Source: Bacteroidota bacterium
GTDB taxonomy: Bacteria > Bacteroidota > Bacteroidia > 2-12-FULL-35-15
Length of the DNA stretch: 64,000 nt
Assembly (NCBI GenBank): GCA_947469885.1
Contig: CANIQT010000017.1
Coordinates: 1 to 64,000, forward strand
Direction of reading: 5' to 3'
The notes beneath the pieces were generated by a model. The model made no database searches, was not told the DNA's origin, and saw nothing but the letters and a program-made list of their open reading frames with translations. Numbering within the stretch: position 1 is the first letter of the stretch; every line of letters starts with the position of its first letter. The translations under genes were made by a program, and so were the position numbers. Of this stretch, positions 16,508-26,281 are shown piece by piece.

Positions 16508-17683
16508 TTACCCTATACTTTTCAAAATAACTTCGCAAGCCAGCCTTATTTCCTCCTCCGTAATGGTTAGTGGTGGCGCAATTCGCATACTCTGTGCATT
16601 AAATAAAAACCAATCTACAATCACTCCATTTGCAATACATTTATCAATAATCCTTTTGTTTTCTTCAAAACTCTCGAACTCCAACCCCAGCAACAAACCC
16701 TTTCCATTCATCCTTTTTATCCGCTCGTGAATTAACAAACTTCGGAACAATTTTTCTTTTTCTTCTACCTGCTCTATCAGGTTTTCTTCCAACAACACTC
16801 TCAACGTTGCCACACTGGCAGCACAACAAACAGGATGCCCTCCAAAGGTAGTAATATGTCCAAGTATCGGGTTATGAGTGAGCGAATTCATTATTTCCGG
16901 TGACGACACAAAAGCCCCAATGGGCATTCCACCACCCATACCCTTAGCTATACACAACACATCCGGCACAAAATCATAGTGCTCAAAGGCAAACAATTTT
17001 CCTGTTCGCCCAAAACCAGTTTGTATCTCATCTGCCACCAGCAATGCCCCTACCTCATCGCACCGCTTGCGTAACAATTTCAAAAAATCTTTTTCAGGAA
17101 CTATTGCTCCTGCTTCTCCCTGCACAGGCTCTACTACTACACATGCTGTTCGCTCTGTTATGTAAACCAAATCTTCCTCAACATTAAACCGTATCAACCT
17201 TGTATCAGGCAGTAGCGGACGAAATGCATTCTTAAATTCTTCGTTGCCCATAATACTCAAACTCCCCTGAGTACTGCCATGGTAGGCATTTACAAAGGAA
17301 ATGATTTCTGTACGCCCGGTATATCTTTTCGAAAGCTTCATTGCGCCTTCTATTGCTTCGCTTCCCGAATTAGTAAAATAAATTGAACTTAAATTATTTG
17401 GAAGAAGTGTTGAAAGCAGCGTAGCCAGAACCACTTGCGGACTTTGAATATATTCTCCATACACCATCAGGTGCATATACTTATCCACCTGCTCCTTAAT
17501 AGCAGCCACCACTTTGGGGTGCCCGTGCCCCACATTACTCACCGAAATGCCTGAAATTAAATCCATATATCGCTTGCCAAAAACATCGGTTAGATAAATA
17601 CCTTTTGCTTCTGCAATCTCCAAACCCATTGGCATTTCGCTGGTTTGAGCAACATGGTTTAAAAATAATTGTCGTTGTGACAT
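16508..17683 (-). CDS. Class III PLP-dependent aminotransferase
   Basis: 391 aa from the ATG at 17683 (an adjacent ATG at 17686 is also possible; the longer TTG-initiated frame has no family match). Fold-type I aminotransferase of the acetylornithine/ornithine/4-aminobutyrate group. It shows NSGSEAIEGAMKLSKR (PLP phosphate, 105-120), VNAYHGSTQGSLS (131-143), ADEIQTGFGRTGKLFAFE (217-234) and the PLP lysine K247 in CIAKGMGGGMPIGAF. The specific substrate cannot be fixed; no arginine or GABA genes are nearby. Confidence 0.88.
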   Translation of the reverse strand: MSQRQLFLNHVAQTSEMPMGLEIAEAKGIYLTDVFGKRYMDLISGISVSNVGHGHPKVVAAIKEQVDKYMHLMVYGEYIQSPQVVLATLLSTLLPNNLSSIYFTNSGSEAIEGAMKLSKRYTGRTEIISFVNAYHGSTQGSLSIMGNEEFKNAFRPLLPDTRLIRFNVEEDLVYITERTACVVVEPVQGEAGAIVPEKDFLKLLRKRCDEVGALLVADEIQTGFGRTGKLFAFEHYDFVPDVLCIAKGMGGGMPIGAFVSSPEIMNSLTHNPILGHITTFGGHPVCCAASVATLRVLLEENLIEQVEEKEKLFRSLLIHERIKRMNGKGLLLGLEFESFEENKRIIDKCIANGVIVDWFLFNAQSMRIAPPLTITEEEIRLACEVILKSIG

Positions 17684-18327
17684 CATGTGGCAAAGGTAAA
17701 TTTTATTAAACATCACAAAACACATATTTAAAAACAGTTGTGGCATTTGGCAATACTCCCTTTAATAAAAAAAAGTTAAAAATTAGTTGCCCACATGGGC
17801 AATGGAAGTTTTTGATTTGTGCTTATAAATCCGCAATTGCTTATTGGGTAGGTAGTTGAGGAGACATAAAAAGAATAAAAGTCAAAAACGAGACGAAATG
17901 AATTCATCTATCAGCGAAATTAACAAGAAGCTTGGAGAAACTAGTTAACAACGAGACGAAATTAGTTGACAACGGTAAGATATTAATCGACAACGAGACG
18001 AAATGAATTCATTTATCAAAGGAATTGACTAACGAAAATATTATTTAATATCCTTCATTTTTGGGCAAACATGTTGAAGAAATTGGTAAGGAGCATTTCA
18101 AGCATCATTTTAAACATCTTATTTATTTGTGATTCAAAGGCAAGTTTCTTCTTACAGTTGAAAGAATTATGGAATACCCAACCCATTTCGAAGTTCGAAA
18201 TTCAGTATTCGCAATTCAAAAATCAATCGTTAACTAAACCACATTTGGAGCAAAGCGGGAGAATAAAAGATTATAAGTACTTTTGCGAAATTAATTTTTT
18301 TTAAAAAAGCACATTTCTTTCGGGTAG
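17684..18327. other. 644-bp intergenic region between divergent genes
   Basis: Holds the short palindrome ttgccca-ca-tgggcaa near 17791-17806, the 21-bp-period array at 17881-18048, and a TACTTTTG -7-like box at 18278-18285 that could serve the gene at 18328. A 77-codon frame from ATG 18071 has no family likeness and is not called. Confidence 0.6.
17881..18048. repeat. 21-bp-period degenerate tandem array (8 units)
   Basis: Eight consecutive units of exactly 21 bp start at 17881, 17902, 17923, 17944, 17965, 17986, 18007 and 18028. Most units contain aacgagacgaaat and end in aaatga, aaatta or aaacta. Units 1-2 and 6-7 are the best matching pairs (gacgaaatgaattcat). No inserted or deleted base is needed to keep register over 168 bp. 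The plus frame is interrupted by TGA where other units have TTA, so it is unlikely to be coding now. Confidence 0.85.
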
Positions 18328-19959
18328 ATGAATCAACTAATCAATCATTTTTTAAAACCTATTTATAGTTTTATACTATACAGTCCGTTTACTCCAATTG
18401 GTTTTATAAATTACTATCGCGCGGAGCGATTGAATGCCGTTGCCCGAAAATTTGCTGCATCCCTCAGGTTTTTTAAACCTACTGCAACTGCCCAAAACCA
18501 ACAAGGTATTGTGCTCATGCAAATGGTGCAAGATTACGAATACACCATAAAACTTGCTGCTGCAAGCAAAGCATTGGCAGATAAAAATAACTTTTGCATA
18601 AAACATTACAATGTGTATTGGATGCACCGCATTGGGTGGGGGCACAAGTACAAAGAGTTTTTTGAGCGATTGTTTAAATCGAAATTCGAAAAAATATACA
18701 GCAACCTGGATTCAGAAATAGTTTTCAGTTGTGGTGATACGTTTGGTGACCAAAAATTTATTGATCAACAACTCTTGGCAATACTCTCGCAAATTAAAAA
18801 GCCTGAAGATATTTTGTCCATTAAAATAGAACAAATACTAGTGGGCGATTTGATATACGATACTTACCTCCGGTACTTTCATCAACCCACTATTGAAACC
18901 ATGAACAAGGACATGGAAAAGGTGATTGAATTATGTTTACACATGTTTTATAATTTCACCCTCTTTTTAAAGTCAACAAAAATAAATGCGTTGGTTAATA
19001 CATATTCCAGTTACATAGAGCATGGAATTACTGCTCGCATTTGTCTCCAAAAAAATATTCCTGTTTACACAGTTGGTTCTCATTCTTACATCATTCAAAA
19101 ACTCGAAAAAGATTTTCCGTATCATCAAATCAATCATACTTTATTTTCCGAAGAAAAAAAAATAAGTCCTGAACAATTGGAACAGGCAAAGCAAAAACTT
19201 ACTTCTCGATTCGAAGGAAAGATTGACGGAGCAACAAGTTACATGAAGGAGTCATCGTTTTCGGCAAAACCTTTTAACGAAGAATTAAAAAAACTATTTG
19301 CAAAACAAAAACGAAACATCATTATTTATGTTCATGATTTTTACGATTCGCCACATGTTAATAAAATGCTTCAATTCCCCGATTTATATCAGTTTTTAAA
19401 ACAAACACTGGAAGCATTAAAAGATTTGGAAGGCACGGGAGTGTTTATAAAAACACATCCAAACGGAATGCCCGGCTGTAAAGAAAAAACCATTGAACTT
19501 GTGAATGGGTTCAACAAAAACAACTTTTACATTGTGGACGAAACTATTTCTAACCTAAACATCATTCAGTTGAAACCAGATTTGATAGCTACTGCCAGAG
19601 GGACTGTTTGTTTGGAGATGGCTTACTTTGAACTGCCTACTGTTGCATTGTTTGATAATTTATATACAAAATTTTCTTTCACACATACGTGTTTTGATAC
19701 ACAAAGTTACTTCTCGATTTTGAAAGGAAAAATACAGCCAATAAACAATTACAACAAACAAAATATTTATAGTTTTTATTATCAGGCATTTTTAGAAAAA
19801 TCGGTTCAGCAAGAAAACAACTTGCTGATGAAGTTGGCTTCGTTCAAGGGAATTAATAACGATGCGTTTCTCACTTTTTTGGTGGATGGTGAATATATGC
19901 AGGGCAGACAATTGTTGGTAGATTATTTTTCATCCGCATTATTAAACGATAACAAATGA
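18328..19959 (+). CDS. Capsule/surface polysaccharide biosynthesis protein (GT-B-like)
   Basis: 543 aa. The C-terminal half resembles the capsular polysaccharide synthesis/export group (KpsC/KpsS- and CMP-Kdo-transferase-like GT-B proteins): 'RNIIIYVHDFYDSPH' (about 331-345), 'GVFIKTHPNGMPG' and the nucleotide-binding-like 'DLIATARGTVCLEMAYFELPTVAL'. The N-terminal region contains 'NTYSSYIEHGITARICLQKNIPVYTVG', a typical GT-B N-domain feature. It is the first gene of the polysaccharide locus and overlaps the next gene by 4 bp (ATGA). The exact sugar transferred is unknown. Confidence 0.75.
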   Translation: MNQLINHFLKPIYSFILYSPFTPIGFINYYRAERLNAVARKFAASLRFFKPTATAQNQQGIVLMQMVQDYEYTIKLAAASKALADKNNFCIKHYNVYWMHRIGWGHKYKEFFERLFKSKFEKIYSNLDSEIVFSCGDTFGDQKFIDQQLLAILSQIKKPEDILSIKIEQILVGDLIYDTYLRYFHQPTIETMNKDMEKVIELCLHMFYNFTLFLKSTKINALVNTYSSYIEHGITARICLQKNIPVYTVGSHSYIIQKLEKDFPYHQINHTLFSEEKKISPEQLEQAKQKLTSRFEGKIDGATSYMKESSFSAKPFNEELKKLFAKQKRNIIIYVHDFYDSPHVNKMLQFPDLYQFLKQTLEALKDLEGTGVFIKTHPNGMPGCKEKTIELVNGFNKNNFYIVDETISNLNIIQLKPDLIATARGTVCLEMAYFELPTVALFDNLYTKFSFTHTCFDTQSYFSILKGKIQPINNYNKQNIYSFYYQAFLEKSVQQENNLLMKLASFKGINNDAFLTFLVDGEYMQGRQLLVDYFSSALLNDNK

Positions 19960-20876
19960 AAAGGGAATTAGCTCCTGTAGTTTTGTTTGCATACAACCGT
20001 CCGCTACACACCCAAAAAGTGTTGGATGCTTTGGTTGCGAATGTGGAGGCAAAAGATAGTCTGCTTTATATTTTTTGTGATGGAGCAAAACAAGCTGCGA
20101 GTAACGATGTTATTAATAATATAAATAAAACCAGATTAGTTGCCAACTCAGAAAAAAGATTTAAGCAGGTAATAGTAAAAGAGCAAACCAGCAATAAGGG
20201 ATTGGCTAATTCAATTATAGATGGAGTTACAGAGGTTGTAAATAAATTCGGAAAAATAATTGTGGTAGAAGATGACATATTGGCATCCCCCTATTTTTTG
20301 AAGTATATGAACGATGCGCTCGGAAAATATGAAGATGAAAATAAAGTAGCTTGTATTCATGCGTATGTTTATCCGGTGAAAGGAAAATTGCCAGAAACGT
20401 TTTTTATTAAAGGAGCAGATTGTTGGGGATGGGCAACCTGGAAGCGTGGTTGGGATGTTTTTGAAAAGGATGGAAAGAAATTGCGACACCAACTACAAAC
20501 AAAACAACTCGAAAATGAATTCGATTTTGCCGGAACATATTCTTACACCTCAATGTTGCAACAACAGATAGACGGAACAAACGATTCGTGGGCTATTCGA
20601 TGGTATGCTTCTGCTTTTCTCAATAATCAGTTGTGTTTGTATCCGGCCGTTTCGCTGGTGCAGAACATTGGCAATGATGGCTCAGGAATCAATAGTGGAG
20701 ACTCTTCGGTGTTTGATGTTAAAACTTCACACTCTCCGGTCCATTTAAAATCAATACTGGTGGAAGAAGATGAGAATGCTAAAAAACAATTTGCAAATTA
20801 TTTTACGAAGTTGAAAGGCAAACAAAATCCGGTGCTTAGTAAAATGAAAGGAGTAGTAAAAAGATTATTAAAGTAA
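19956..20876 (+). CDS. GT-A fold glycosyltransferase
   Basis: 306 aa. It begins LAPVVLFAYNRPLHTQKVLDAL, the N-terminal strand of GT2/GNT-I-like sugar transferases. The metal-binding EDD motif is at 105-107 (IIVVEDDILASPYFLKYMND), and 'GADCWGWATWKRGWDVFEKD' is typical of this group. It is soluble and probably cytoplasmic at the membrane. It overlaps both neighbours (4 bp upstream, 1 bp downstream), so translation is coupled through the locus. Confidence 0.85.
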   Translation: MKRELAPVVLFAYNRPLHTQKVLDALVANVEAKDSLLYIFCDGAKQAASNDVINNINKTRLVANSEKRFKQVIVKEQTSNKGLANSIIDGVTEVVNKFGKIIVVEDDILASPYFLKYMNDALGKYEDENKVACIHAYVYPVKGKLPETFFIKGADCWGWATWKRGWDVFEKDGKKLRHQLQTKQLENEFDFAGTYSYTSMLQQQIDGTNDSWAIRWYASAFLNNQLCLYPAVSLVQNIGNDGSGINSGDSSVFDVKTSHSPVHLKSILVEEDENAKKQFANYFTKLKGKQNPVLSKMKGVVKRLLK

Positions 20877-21934
20877 TGGCTACAAAATTAAATTTCTGTA
20901 CTCTTTTTAATTCTACATACCTCTCACGAGGGTTAGTAATGTATGATTCTTTGTTGAAAAATTGTGATGACTTTCATTTATATGTTTTTGCTTTTGATGA
21001 TAAAACAAATGAATATTTAAGGTCGCAAGAATTGAAAAATGTAACTGTTATTTCTTTAAGTGAATTTGAAGACCCTGATTTATTAAGAGTAAAACCAACA
21101 CGTACTGCTGGAGAATATTGCTGGACAAGCACATCTTCCACCATTTTATATTGTATTAATAATTTTCATCTCGACCATTGCACTTATATTGATGCCGACT
21201 TAATTTTTTATTCCAACCCAAAAGTATTATATGATGAAATGGGTAAAAAATCTGTATTGATTACTTCGCATCGATACACTCCAATGTACGACCAGTCCCT
21301 TACAAGTGGGAAATATTGTGTACAGTTTGTTACTTTTAAAAATGATGAGGATGGAATGAAGGTATTGAACTGGTGGAGAAATGCGTGCATTGAATGGTGC
21401 TTTAATAGGTTTGAGGAGGGCAAGTTTGGAGACCAGAAATATTTGGACGACTGGCAAACCCGTTTTGAAGGAGTGCATGAATTGCAACATTTAGGTGGAG
21501 GAGTGGCTCCATGGAATGTGCAACAATATCAAATTAGTAAAACAGGAAATAGTTATTACGGAATTGAAATAACAACTCAAAAAAAATTCGAATTTGTATT
21601 TTTTCATTTTCACGGGTTAAAATTTTATGAAAACAATATTATTTCGCTTACCGGTCAAGGTTATGCTATAAATAAAAATTTGCAGGAAGTGCTTTTTAAA
21701 CCTTATGTAAATTCATTAGAAAAAATTAGAAACGAAATAAATAAAACTGATGTAACTATTAATGCAAATGGAGTATCAGGACCATCACCTTATCTACCAC
21801 TAAATTTGAAATTGAAGATTCGTTTTTATTTGGCGGGTTTCAAATATTCTTTTAAAAATTTTACGTTTACTTATTTAAAACATCGGATAGCTCACCATTA
21901 TTTTTATTATCTCCAAGATTTTAAAAATGATTAA
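20876..21934 (+). CDS. GT8-like/nucleotide-diphospho-sugar transferase
   Basis: 352 aa. The start FCTLFNSTYLSRGLVMYDSLLKNCDDFHLYVFAFDD is characteristic of GT8-like transferases. A DAD motif lies at 106-108 (YIDADLIFY) for divalent metal and nucleotide sugar. 'QHLGGGVAPWNVQQYQI' and 'FVFFHFHGLKFY' contain the later conserved His positions. The C-terminus is basic and aromatic (FKNFTFTYLKHRIAHHYFYYL), perhaps for membrane contact. It lies between two other sugar-pathway genes in the same direction. Confidence 0.82.
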   Translation: MATKLNFCTLFNSTYLSRGLVMYDSLLKNCDDFHLYVFAFDDKTNEYLRSQELKNVTVISLSEFEDPDLLRVKPTRTAGEYCWTSTSSTILYCINNFHLDHCTYIDADLIFYSNPKVLYDEMGKKSVLITSHRYTPMYDQSLTSGKYCVQFVTFKNDEDGMKVLNWWRNACIEWCFNRFEEGKFGDQKYLDDWQTRFEGVHELQHLGGGVAPWNVQQYQISKTGNSYYGIEITTQKKFEFVFFHFHGLKFYENNIISLTGQGYAINKNLQEVLFKPYVNSLEKIRNEINKTDVTINANGVSGPSPYLPLNLKLKIRFYLAGFKYSFKNFTFTYLKHRIAHHYFYYLQDFKND

Positions 21935-21959
21935 TTTTGGACAACAATAACAATAATAA

Positions 21960-22322
21960 ATGGCGCACATAATAGACTTAAAAACATTTACTGATATACG
22001 TGGAAACTTAACAGTTATTGAAAAGGTAATTCCTTTTGACATTAAAAGAGTGTTTTATATTTATGGAGTGGATGATTCCAAACGCGGGGGGCATAGGCAT
22101 TGTAAGACCATTCAAGCTGCCATTTGTATTAAGGGAAGTTGTACTATTTATAATAACAACGGAGCAACTGAGGAAGAGTTTGAATTGAACCAGCCTGATA
22201 AATGTTTGATTATTGAACCTGATGACTGGCACACCATGTATAATTTTTCGAAAGATGCCATATTAATGGTATTTGCTTCCGAATATTTTGATGCAAACGA
22301 TTACATCTACGAACCCTATTAA
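21960..22322 (+). CDS. FdtA/WxcM-like TDP-4-keto-6-deoxy-hexose 3,4-isomerase (cupin)
   Basis: 120-aa single-domain cupin of the FdtA/QdtA group, which shifts the keto group of dTDP-4-oxo-6-deoxyglucose from C4 to C3. The active-site strand [19 protein letters not shown] has the family's paired His (H45, H47). '[16 protein letters not shown]' and '[16 protein letters not shown]' close the barrel. The aminotransferase gene follows immediately (1 bp), the usual FdtA-FdtB order for making a 3-amino-3,6-dideoxy sugar. RmlA/RmlB, which make the substrate, are not in the window. Confidence 0.88.
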   Translation: MAHIIDLKTFTDIRGNLTVIEKVIPFDIKRVFYIYGVDDSKRGGHRHCKTIQAAICIKGSCTIYNNNGATEEEFELNQPDKCLIIEPDDWHTMYNFSKDAILMVFASEYFDANDYIYEPY

Positions 22323-22323
22323 T

Positions 22324-23409
22324 ATGATAGAATACGAAAATCTTGGTAAACTAAATAAACCTTTTTTTGAAGAGTATCAAAAGGCATTTAAAGAAACACT
22401 CGAAGGCGGTTGGTATATTATGGGAAAAGGAGTACAAACATTCGAAAACGAATTTGCCGATTATTGTGGCGCAAAACACTCAATTGGTGTTGCCAATGGT
22501 TTAGATGCTTTAATAATTGCCTTAAGGGCTTTTAATTTTGAAAAAGGAAGTGAAATTATTGTTCCGTCTAATACTTATATTGCAACTATACTTTCCATAC
22601 TTCATAATGGTTTGATTCCGGTGATGGTGGAGCCGGATAGAACTACTTATAATTTAGATGTAAAAAGAATCGAAGAAAAAATCACTTCAAAAACAAGGGC
22701 AATTATACCGGTTCATTTATATGGAAAAATGTGTGAAATGGATACTATCACTTCGATTGCAAAAAAGCATAACATAAAAGTGATTGAAGATTGTGCTCAG
22801 TCGCACGGTGCTAAATATAAAGAAGTGAAAGCAGGTAATTGGGGAGATTTGAACGCATTTAGTTTTTATCCAACCAAAAATTTAGGTGCCATTGGCGATG
22901 CCGGAGCCATTACCACAAATGACAAAGAACTTGCTTCATCCGTATATGCACTTCATAACTATGGTTCTAAAGTAAAATATTATAATGAGTTGGTTGGTTT
23001 TAATTCTCGATTGGATGAAGTTCAGGCAGTTTTTCTCTCTATTAAATTAAAATACTTGGACAATATAAATGAGCATAAAAGGAAATTGGCAACTATTTAT
23101 TTACAGAACTTAAAATCCGATTATGTTAAGCCAGTTGTACATCCTGATTATTTTGATGTATATCATATCTTCAATGTACGACATCCTAAACGTGATGATT
23201 TAAAAGCCTATTTGTTAAAAAATGAAATAAAAACTGATATTCATTATCCTGTGGCACCAGATAAACAATCGGCAATGAAGGGTATTTTGGACAATCAACC
23301 TTATCCAATTTCAGAAGAAATTCATCAAACTACTTTGAGTTTACCAATATCTTATTTTCATACTGAGCAAGATATTTCAAGAGTAATTGAAGTGATGAAT
23401 AAATTTTAG
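22324..23409 (+). CDS. DegT/DnrJ/EryC1 sugar 3-aminotransferase (FdtB-like)
   Basis: 361 aa from the ATG at 22324. A longer frame overlapping the cupin gene starts inside it and is rejected. PLP enzyme of the sugar nucleotide aminotransferase family: [16 protein letters not shown], '[14 protein letters not shown]', [11 protein letters not shown] (D156) and the PLP lysine K185 in [14 protein letters not shown]. Together with the upstream isomerase it should form dTDP-Fuc3N or dTDP-Qui3N. No N-acetyltransferase of the FdtC type follows, so acylation is either absent or encoded elsewhere. Confidence 0.9.
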   Translation: MIEYENLGKLNKPFFEEYQKAFKETLEGGWYIMGKGVQTFENEFADYCGAKHSIGVANGLDALIIALRAFNFEKGSEIIVPSNTYIATILSILHNGLIPVMVEPDRTTYNLDVKRIEEKITSKTRAIIPVHLYGKMCEMDTITSIAKKHNIKVIEDCAQSHGAKYKEVKAGNWGDLNAFSFYPTKNLGAIGDAGAITTNDKELASSVYALHNYGSKVKYYNELVGFNSRLDEVQAVFLSIKLKYLDNINEHKRKLATIYLQNLKSDYVKPVVHPDYFDVYHIFNVRHPKRDDLKAYLLKNEIKTDIHYPVAPDKQSAMKGILDNQPYPISEEIHQTTLSLPISYFHTEQDISRVIEVMNKF

Positions 23410-23410
23410 A

Positions 23411-24211
23411 ATGCACAAAATATCAATAATCACTATTAATTTTAATAATAAAGCTGGTCTTGACAAAACTATTAATAGTGCCGCCTCTCAAACATTTACA
23501 GATTATGAATATATTGTAATTGATGGTGGTTCTATTGACGGTAGTATTGATGTTATAAATAAATATGCTGATAAAATAACGTTGTGGACATCAGAAAAAG
23601 ATAAGGGTATCTATGATGCTATGAATAAAGGGATCTCAAAAGCAACCGGTGAGTATTGTTATTTTTTGAATTCGGGAGATTATTTTTATTCTAACAATGT
23701 TTTACGAAATGTATTTAAAAATAATCCTTCCGAAGATATTCTATACGGTGATGTTATAATTGAAAAGAATGGTAATATAGAAGGACAAAAAATTCATCCT
23801 GATACATTGTCAAATTATTATTTATTAACTCAGGTAATTGCACATCAGGCGCAGTTTATTAAACGAAGCTTATTTCAAAAATTTGGAAACTACAATTTGC
23901 AATACAAAATAGTTTCGGATTACGAATTGTTTGTCAGAATGTTATTAAAATATAAAGTAACAGCCAAACATTTTCCTGTTTATATAGCAGTATTTGATTT
24001 GTCAGGTTTAAGTAATGATGTTACTCAGTTAAAATTAATAAATGCTGAACGAAACATGGTTCTTGAAATTTATTTTCCAAAAGTATTGGTGAGGATGTAT
24101 CGGGGATATACAAAATTACTCCATTCGAAAATGTATAAAAATCCTATGATTGCTTCGGTTGTTACTATGTTTCGTAACATTGTTTTTAAATTTATTAAAC
24201 CAAAATCTTAA
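23411..24211 (+). CDS. Family 2 glycosyltransferase
   Basis: 266 aa, GT-A fold. It begins KISIITINFNNKAGLDKTINSAASQTF, with IDGGSIDGSIDVI and the acidic motif region 'YCYFLNSGDYFY' in place of a strict DxD. 'DKGIYDAMNKGISKATGEY' is the conserved acceptor-side segment of the WcaA-like GT2 group, and 'SDYELFVRMLLKY' carries the ED-like motif. There is no membrane helix. It starts 1 bp after the previous stop. Confidence 0.9.
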   Translation: MHKISIITINFNNKAGLDKTINSAASQTFTDYEYIVIDGGSIDGSIDVINKYADKITLWTSEKDKGIYDAMNKGISKATGEYCYFLNSGDYFYSNNVLRNVFKNNPSEDILYGDVIIEKNGNIEGQKIHPDTLSNYYLLTQVIAHQAQFIKRSLFQKFGNYNLQYKIVSDYELFVRMLLKYKVTAKHFPVYIAVFDLSGLSNDVTQLKLINAERNMVLEIYFPKVLVRMYRGYTKLLHSKMYKNPMIASVVTMFRNIVFKFIKPKS

Positions 24212-24230
24212 ATAAAAAAATTAAAATCTA

Positions 24231-25367
24231 TTGAAGAATAAATTGAACAAAGCAATTACTTTCATTACACCAACTCTCGACAGAAAGGGCTCTGAAATTG
24301 CTTTGATTAATTTGTTAAAACAAATCAATCCTTCTTTTCAGATAAAACTTATTGCAAAGTATAAAGGAGTTTTATTTGATAGTGTTTTACCATCAATCAA
24401 AAAGGAATTTCTTTTCGATGGCAAACCAAAGAGAACTTATTACAATAGAATCAAGGGAAGACTAGAAGTAATATTAAATACTTCATCAGTGTTGTCAAAA
24501 GAAAAAGAGAGTGTTTTTTACATCAACACAATTATACTTCCTGATATTCTTGCTTATGCCGAGAAACATAAAATAAAAACCATTGTTCATGTCCATGAGT
24601 TAGAACAAATGTATGTTCAGTTGAACGAAAAGAAAATTCAAAGATTAATTTCTTATCCGGAATTGATTATTGCTAATTCTAATTCAAGTGCTAAAGTGAT
24701 TGAAAATTATGGAAGAAAGGGAAATATAGAAATATGTTATCCTTCTTTGGAAATTGATAAAATAAAACCGAATAAAGAAAATTATATTAAATACAGAAAT
24801 AAGCTTACTGTTTTACAGGATGAGTTTTTATGGGTGATGAGTGGTTCGTTGGACGAAAACAAAAATCCACTTTTGTTTATTGATATTGCAAATGAAATTA
24901 TTAAAAGAAAAGCGAATGTAAAGTTTCTTTGGATAGGAGGAACAACGGATAAAAAGTTTGAAAAAGAATGTTTTAATAAATCAAAAAGTAATTCATTAGA
25001 GAATAAAATTATCTGGCTTGGAGATGTTGGAGAAGACTATTACAACTATTTAAATTGTGCAGATGGATTTATTCTAACATCCATCAAAGAGTCATTTTCG
25101 ATGGTGACTGTTGAAGCATTATTACTTGGTTTGCCAATAGTAACACAAAACTGTGGAGGAGTAACTGAAATATTAAGAGCGGATATTGGTAAAATTGTGG
25201 AAGAAAAAAACAATTCAGTATTAATGGCAAATGAAATGATAAAATTTATGGAAGGGACTTATAAAGTAGATAAAGCAAAACAAATAGAGAGGGCAAAAGA
25301 ATTTGATTCGGTAAAGATTGGTAAACAATGGAATAATATTTTAGAAAGATATTTTAGTAAAGCTTAA
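24231..25367 (+). CDS. Family 4 glycosyltransferase (GT-B)
   Basis: 378 aa. TTG at 24231 is the only possible start, since TAA precedes it in frame by three codons and the conserved N-terminal strand (AITFITPTLDRKGSEIALINLL) follows at once. The C-domain has 'LWVMSGSLDENKNPLLFIDIANEI', 'FLWIGG' and the GT4 E-x7-E segment 'SIKESFSMVTVEALLLGLPIVTQNCGGVTEIL'. Retaining activity is expected from the family. It ends 1 bp into the next gene (TAATG). Confidence 0.9.
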   Translation: MKNKLNKAITFITPTLDRKGSEIALINLLKQINPSFQIKLIAKYKGVLFDSVLPSIKKEFLFDGKPKRTYYNRIKGRLEVILNTSSVLSKEKESVFYINTIILPDILAYAEKHKIKTIVHVHELEQMYVQLNEKKIQRLISYPELIIANSNSSAKVIENYGRKGNIEICYPSLEIDKIKPNKENYIKYRNKLTVLQDEFLWVMSGSLDENKNPLLFIDIANEIIKRKANVKFLWIGGTTDKKFEKECFNKSKSNSLENKIIWLGDVGEDYYNYLNCADGFILTSIKESFSMVTVEALLLGLPIVTQNCGGVTEILRADIGKIVEEKNNSVLMANEMIKFMEGTYKVDKAKQIERAKEFDSVKIGKQWNNILERYFSKA

Positions 25368-26281
25368 TGAAGTCAATTTGTTTTTTCAGTAGCTATTTTT
25401 CAGGGAATCAAATTCCTTATTATGTGAAATTTTATTTAGAGGAACTTTCTAATTACTTTTCTGAAATAGTTTTGTTAACGAATGAAAAACTAATTTTACA
25501 ATCTGAGTTGGATTATCTTTCTTTTAAAAAAATTCAATTGCGATTATATGAAAACGAAGGGATGGATTTTGGGATGTGGTACAAAGCACTTAATGAATAT
25601 GACAGAACAGATTATAATAAAATTGGTTTGATAAATGATTCCTGTATTTTATTTAAAAGTCTGAAACCATTTTTTGAATGGGAAAATAAATCAGAATTGG
25701 ATTATAGTGGAATGGTTGCTACGGGTAAAGTATCTTATCATTTACAATCCTATTTTTTAATAGTAAACAAAAATGCAATTCCTTTTGTTTACGAATTCTT
25801 TAAAGAGAATGGAATTAAAAAAACATATAAAGGAATTATTTTGAATTACGAAATAGGGTTGAGTGAATATTTGCTTAAAAACAAAATGAAGATAGGTGGG
25901 TACTTTGATTATAAAAACAGAACAGATGTTAATCCGTCTTTTATATTGGCGGATGAGTTAATTGAAAAAGGAAGTCCGCTTATTAAGAAAAAAATCATTT
26001 CTCACAATTACTATTTAGGTGATTACCTCACTTGGTTCAGGAATAATTTTAATATTGATTATCGGTATTATGTAGATCTAATAAAAAAAAATAATACGGA
26101 AGAAGCGCTAATTGATTTTGATAAAGTAATTAAGGAGCTTAATCCTGATTCTTCACTTTCTTACATCAGCAAATATAATATGGGTTTGGCTACTTATAAA
26201 ATACTAAGTAAAAGCGCTGCTTTACGTTTTTTATTTCATCGTTTTATATTAATGAGAAGAAAGTTAAGAGTTGATGAATAA
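25367..26281 (+). CDS. RgpF-like rhamnan synthesis protein
   Basis: 304 aa resembling the rhamnan-synthesis F family, proteins that act with rhamnosyltransferases on polysaccharide chains. Seen: 'ICFFSSYFSGNQIPYYVKFYLEELSNYF', 'YENEGMDFGMWYKAL' (family N-GxDFGxW motif), 'KIGLINDSCILF' and 'SYFLIVNKNAIPFVYEFF'. It is embedded between glycosyltransferases with overlaps on both sides (1 bp and 8 bp). The rhamnose link is from the family; no rml genes are present here. Confidence 0.8.
   Translation: MKSICFFSSYFSGNQIPYYVKFYLEELSNYFSEIVLLTNEKLILQSELDYLSFKKIQLRLYENEGMDFGMWYKALNEYDRTDYNKIGLINDSCILFKSLKPFFEWENKSELDYSGMVATGKVSYHLQSYFLIVNKNAIPFVYEFFKENGIKKTYKGIILNYEIGLSEYLLKNKMKIGGYFDYKNRTDVNPSFILADELIEKGSPLIKKKIISHNYYLGDYLTWFRNNFNIDYRYYVDLIKKNNTEEALIDFDKVIKELNPDSSLSYISKYNMGLATYKILSKSAALRFLFHRFILMRRKLRVDE

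Noticed and set aside
17687..17746. 21-codon upstream extension of the class III aminotransferase
   Set aside because: The added residues are unlike the family, and two ATG codons lie at the expected start.
18071..18304. 77-codon frame with an ATG start
   Set aside because: No family likeness, low-complexity content such as repeated attcgaaattc-type motifs, and no convincing start signal.
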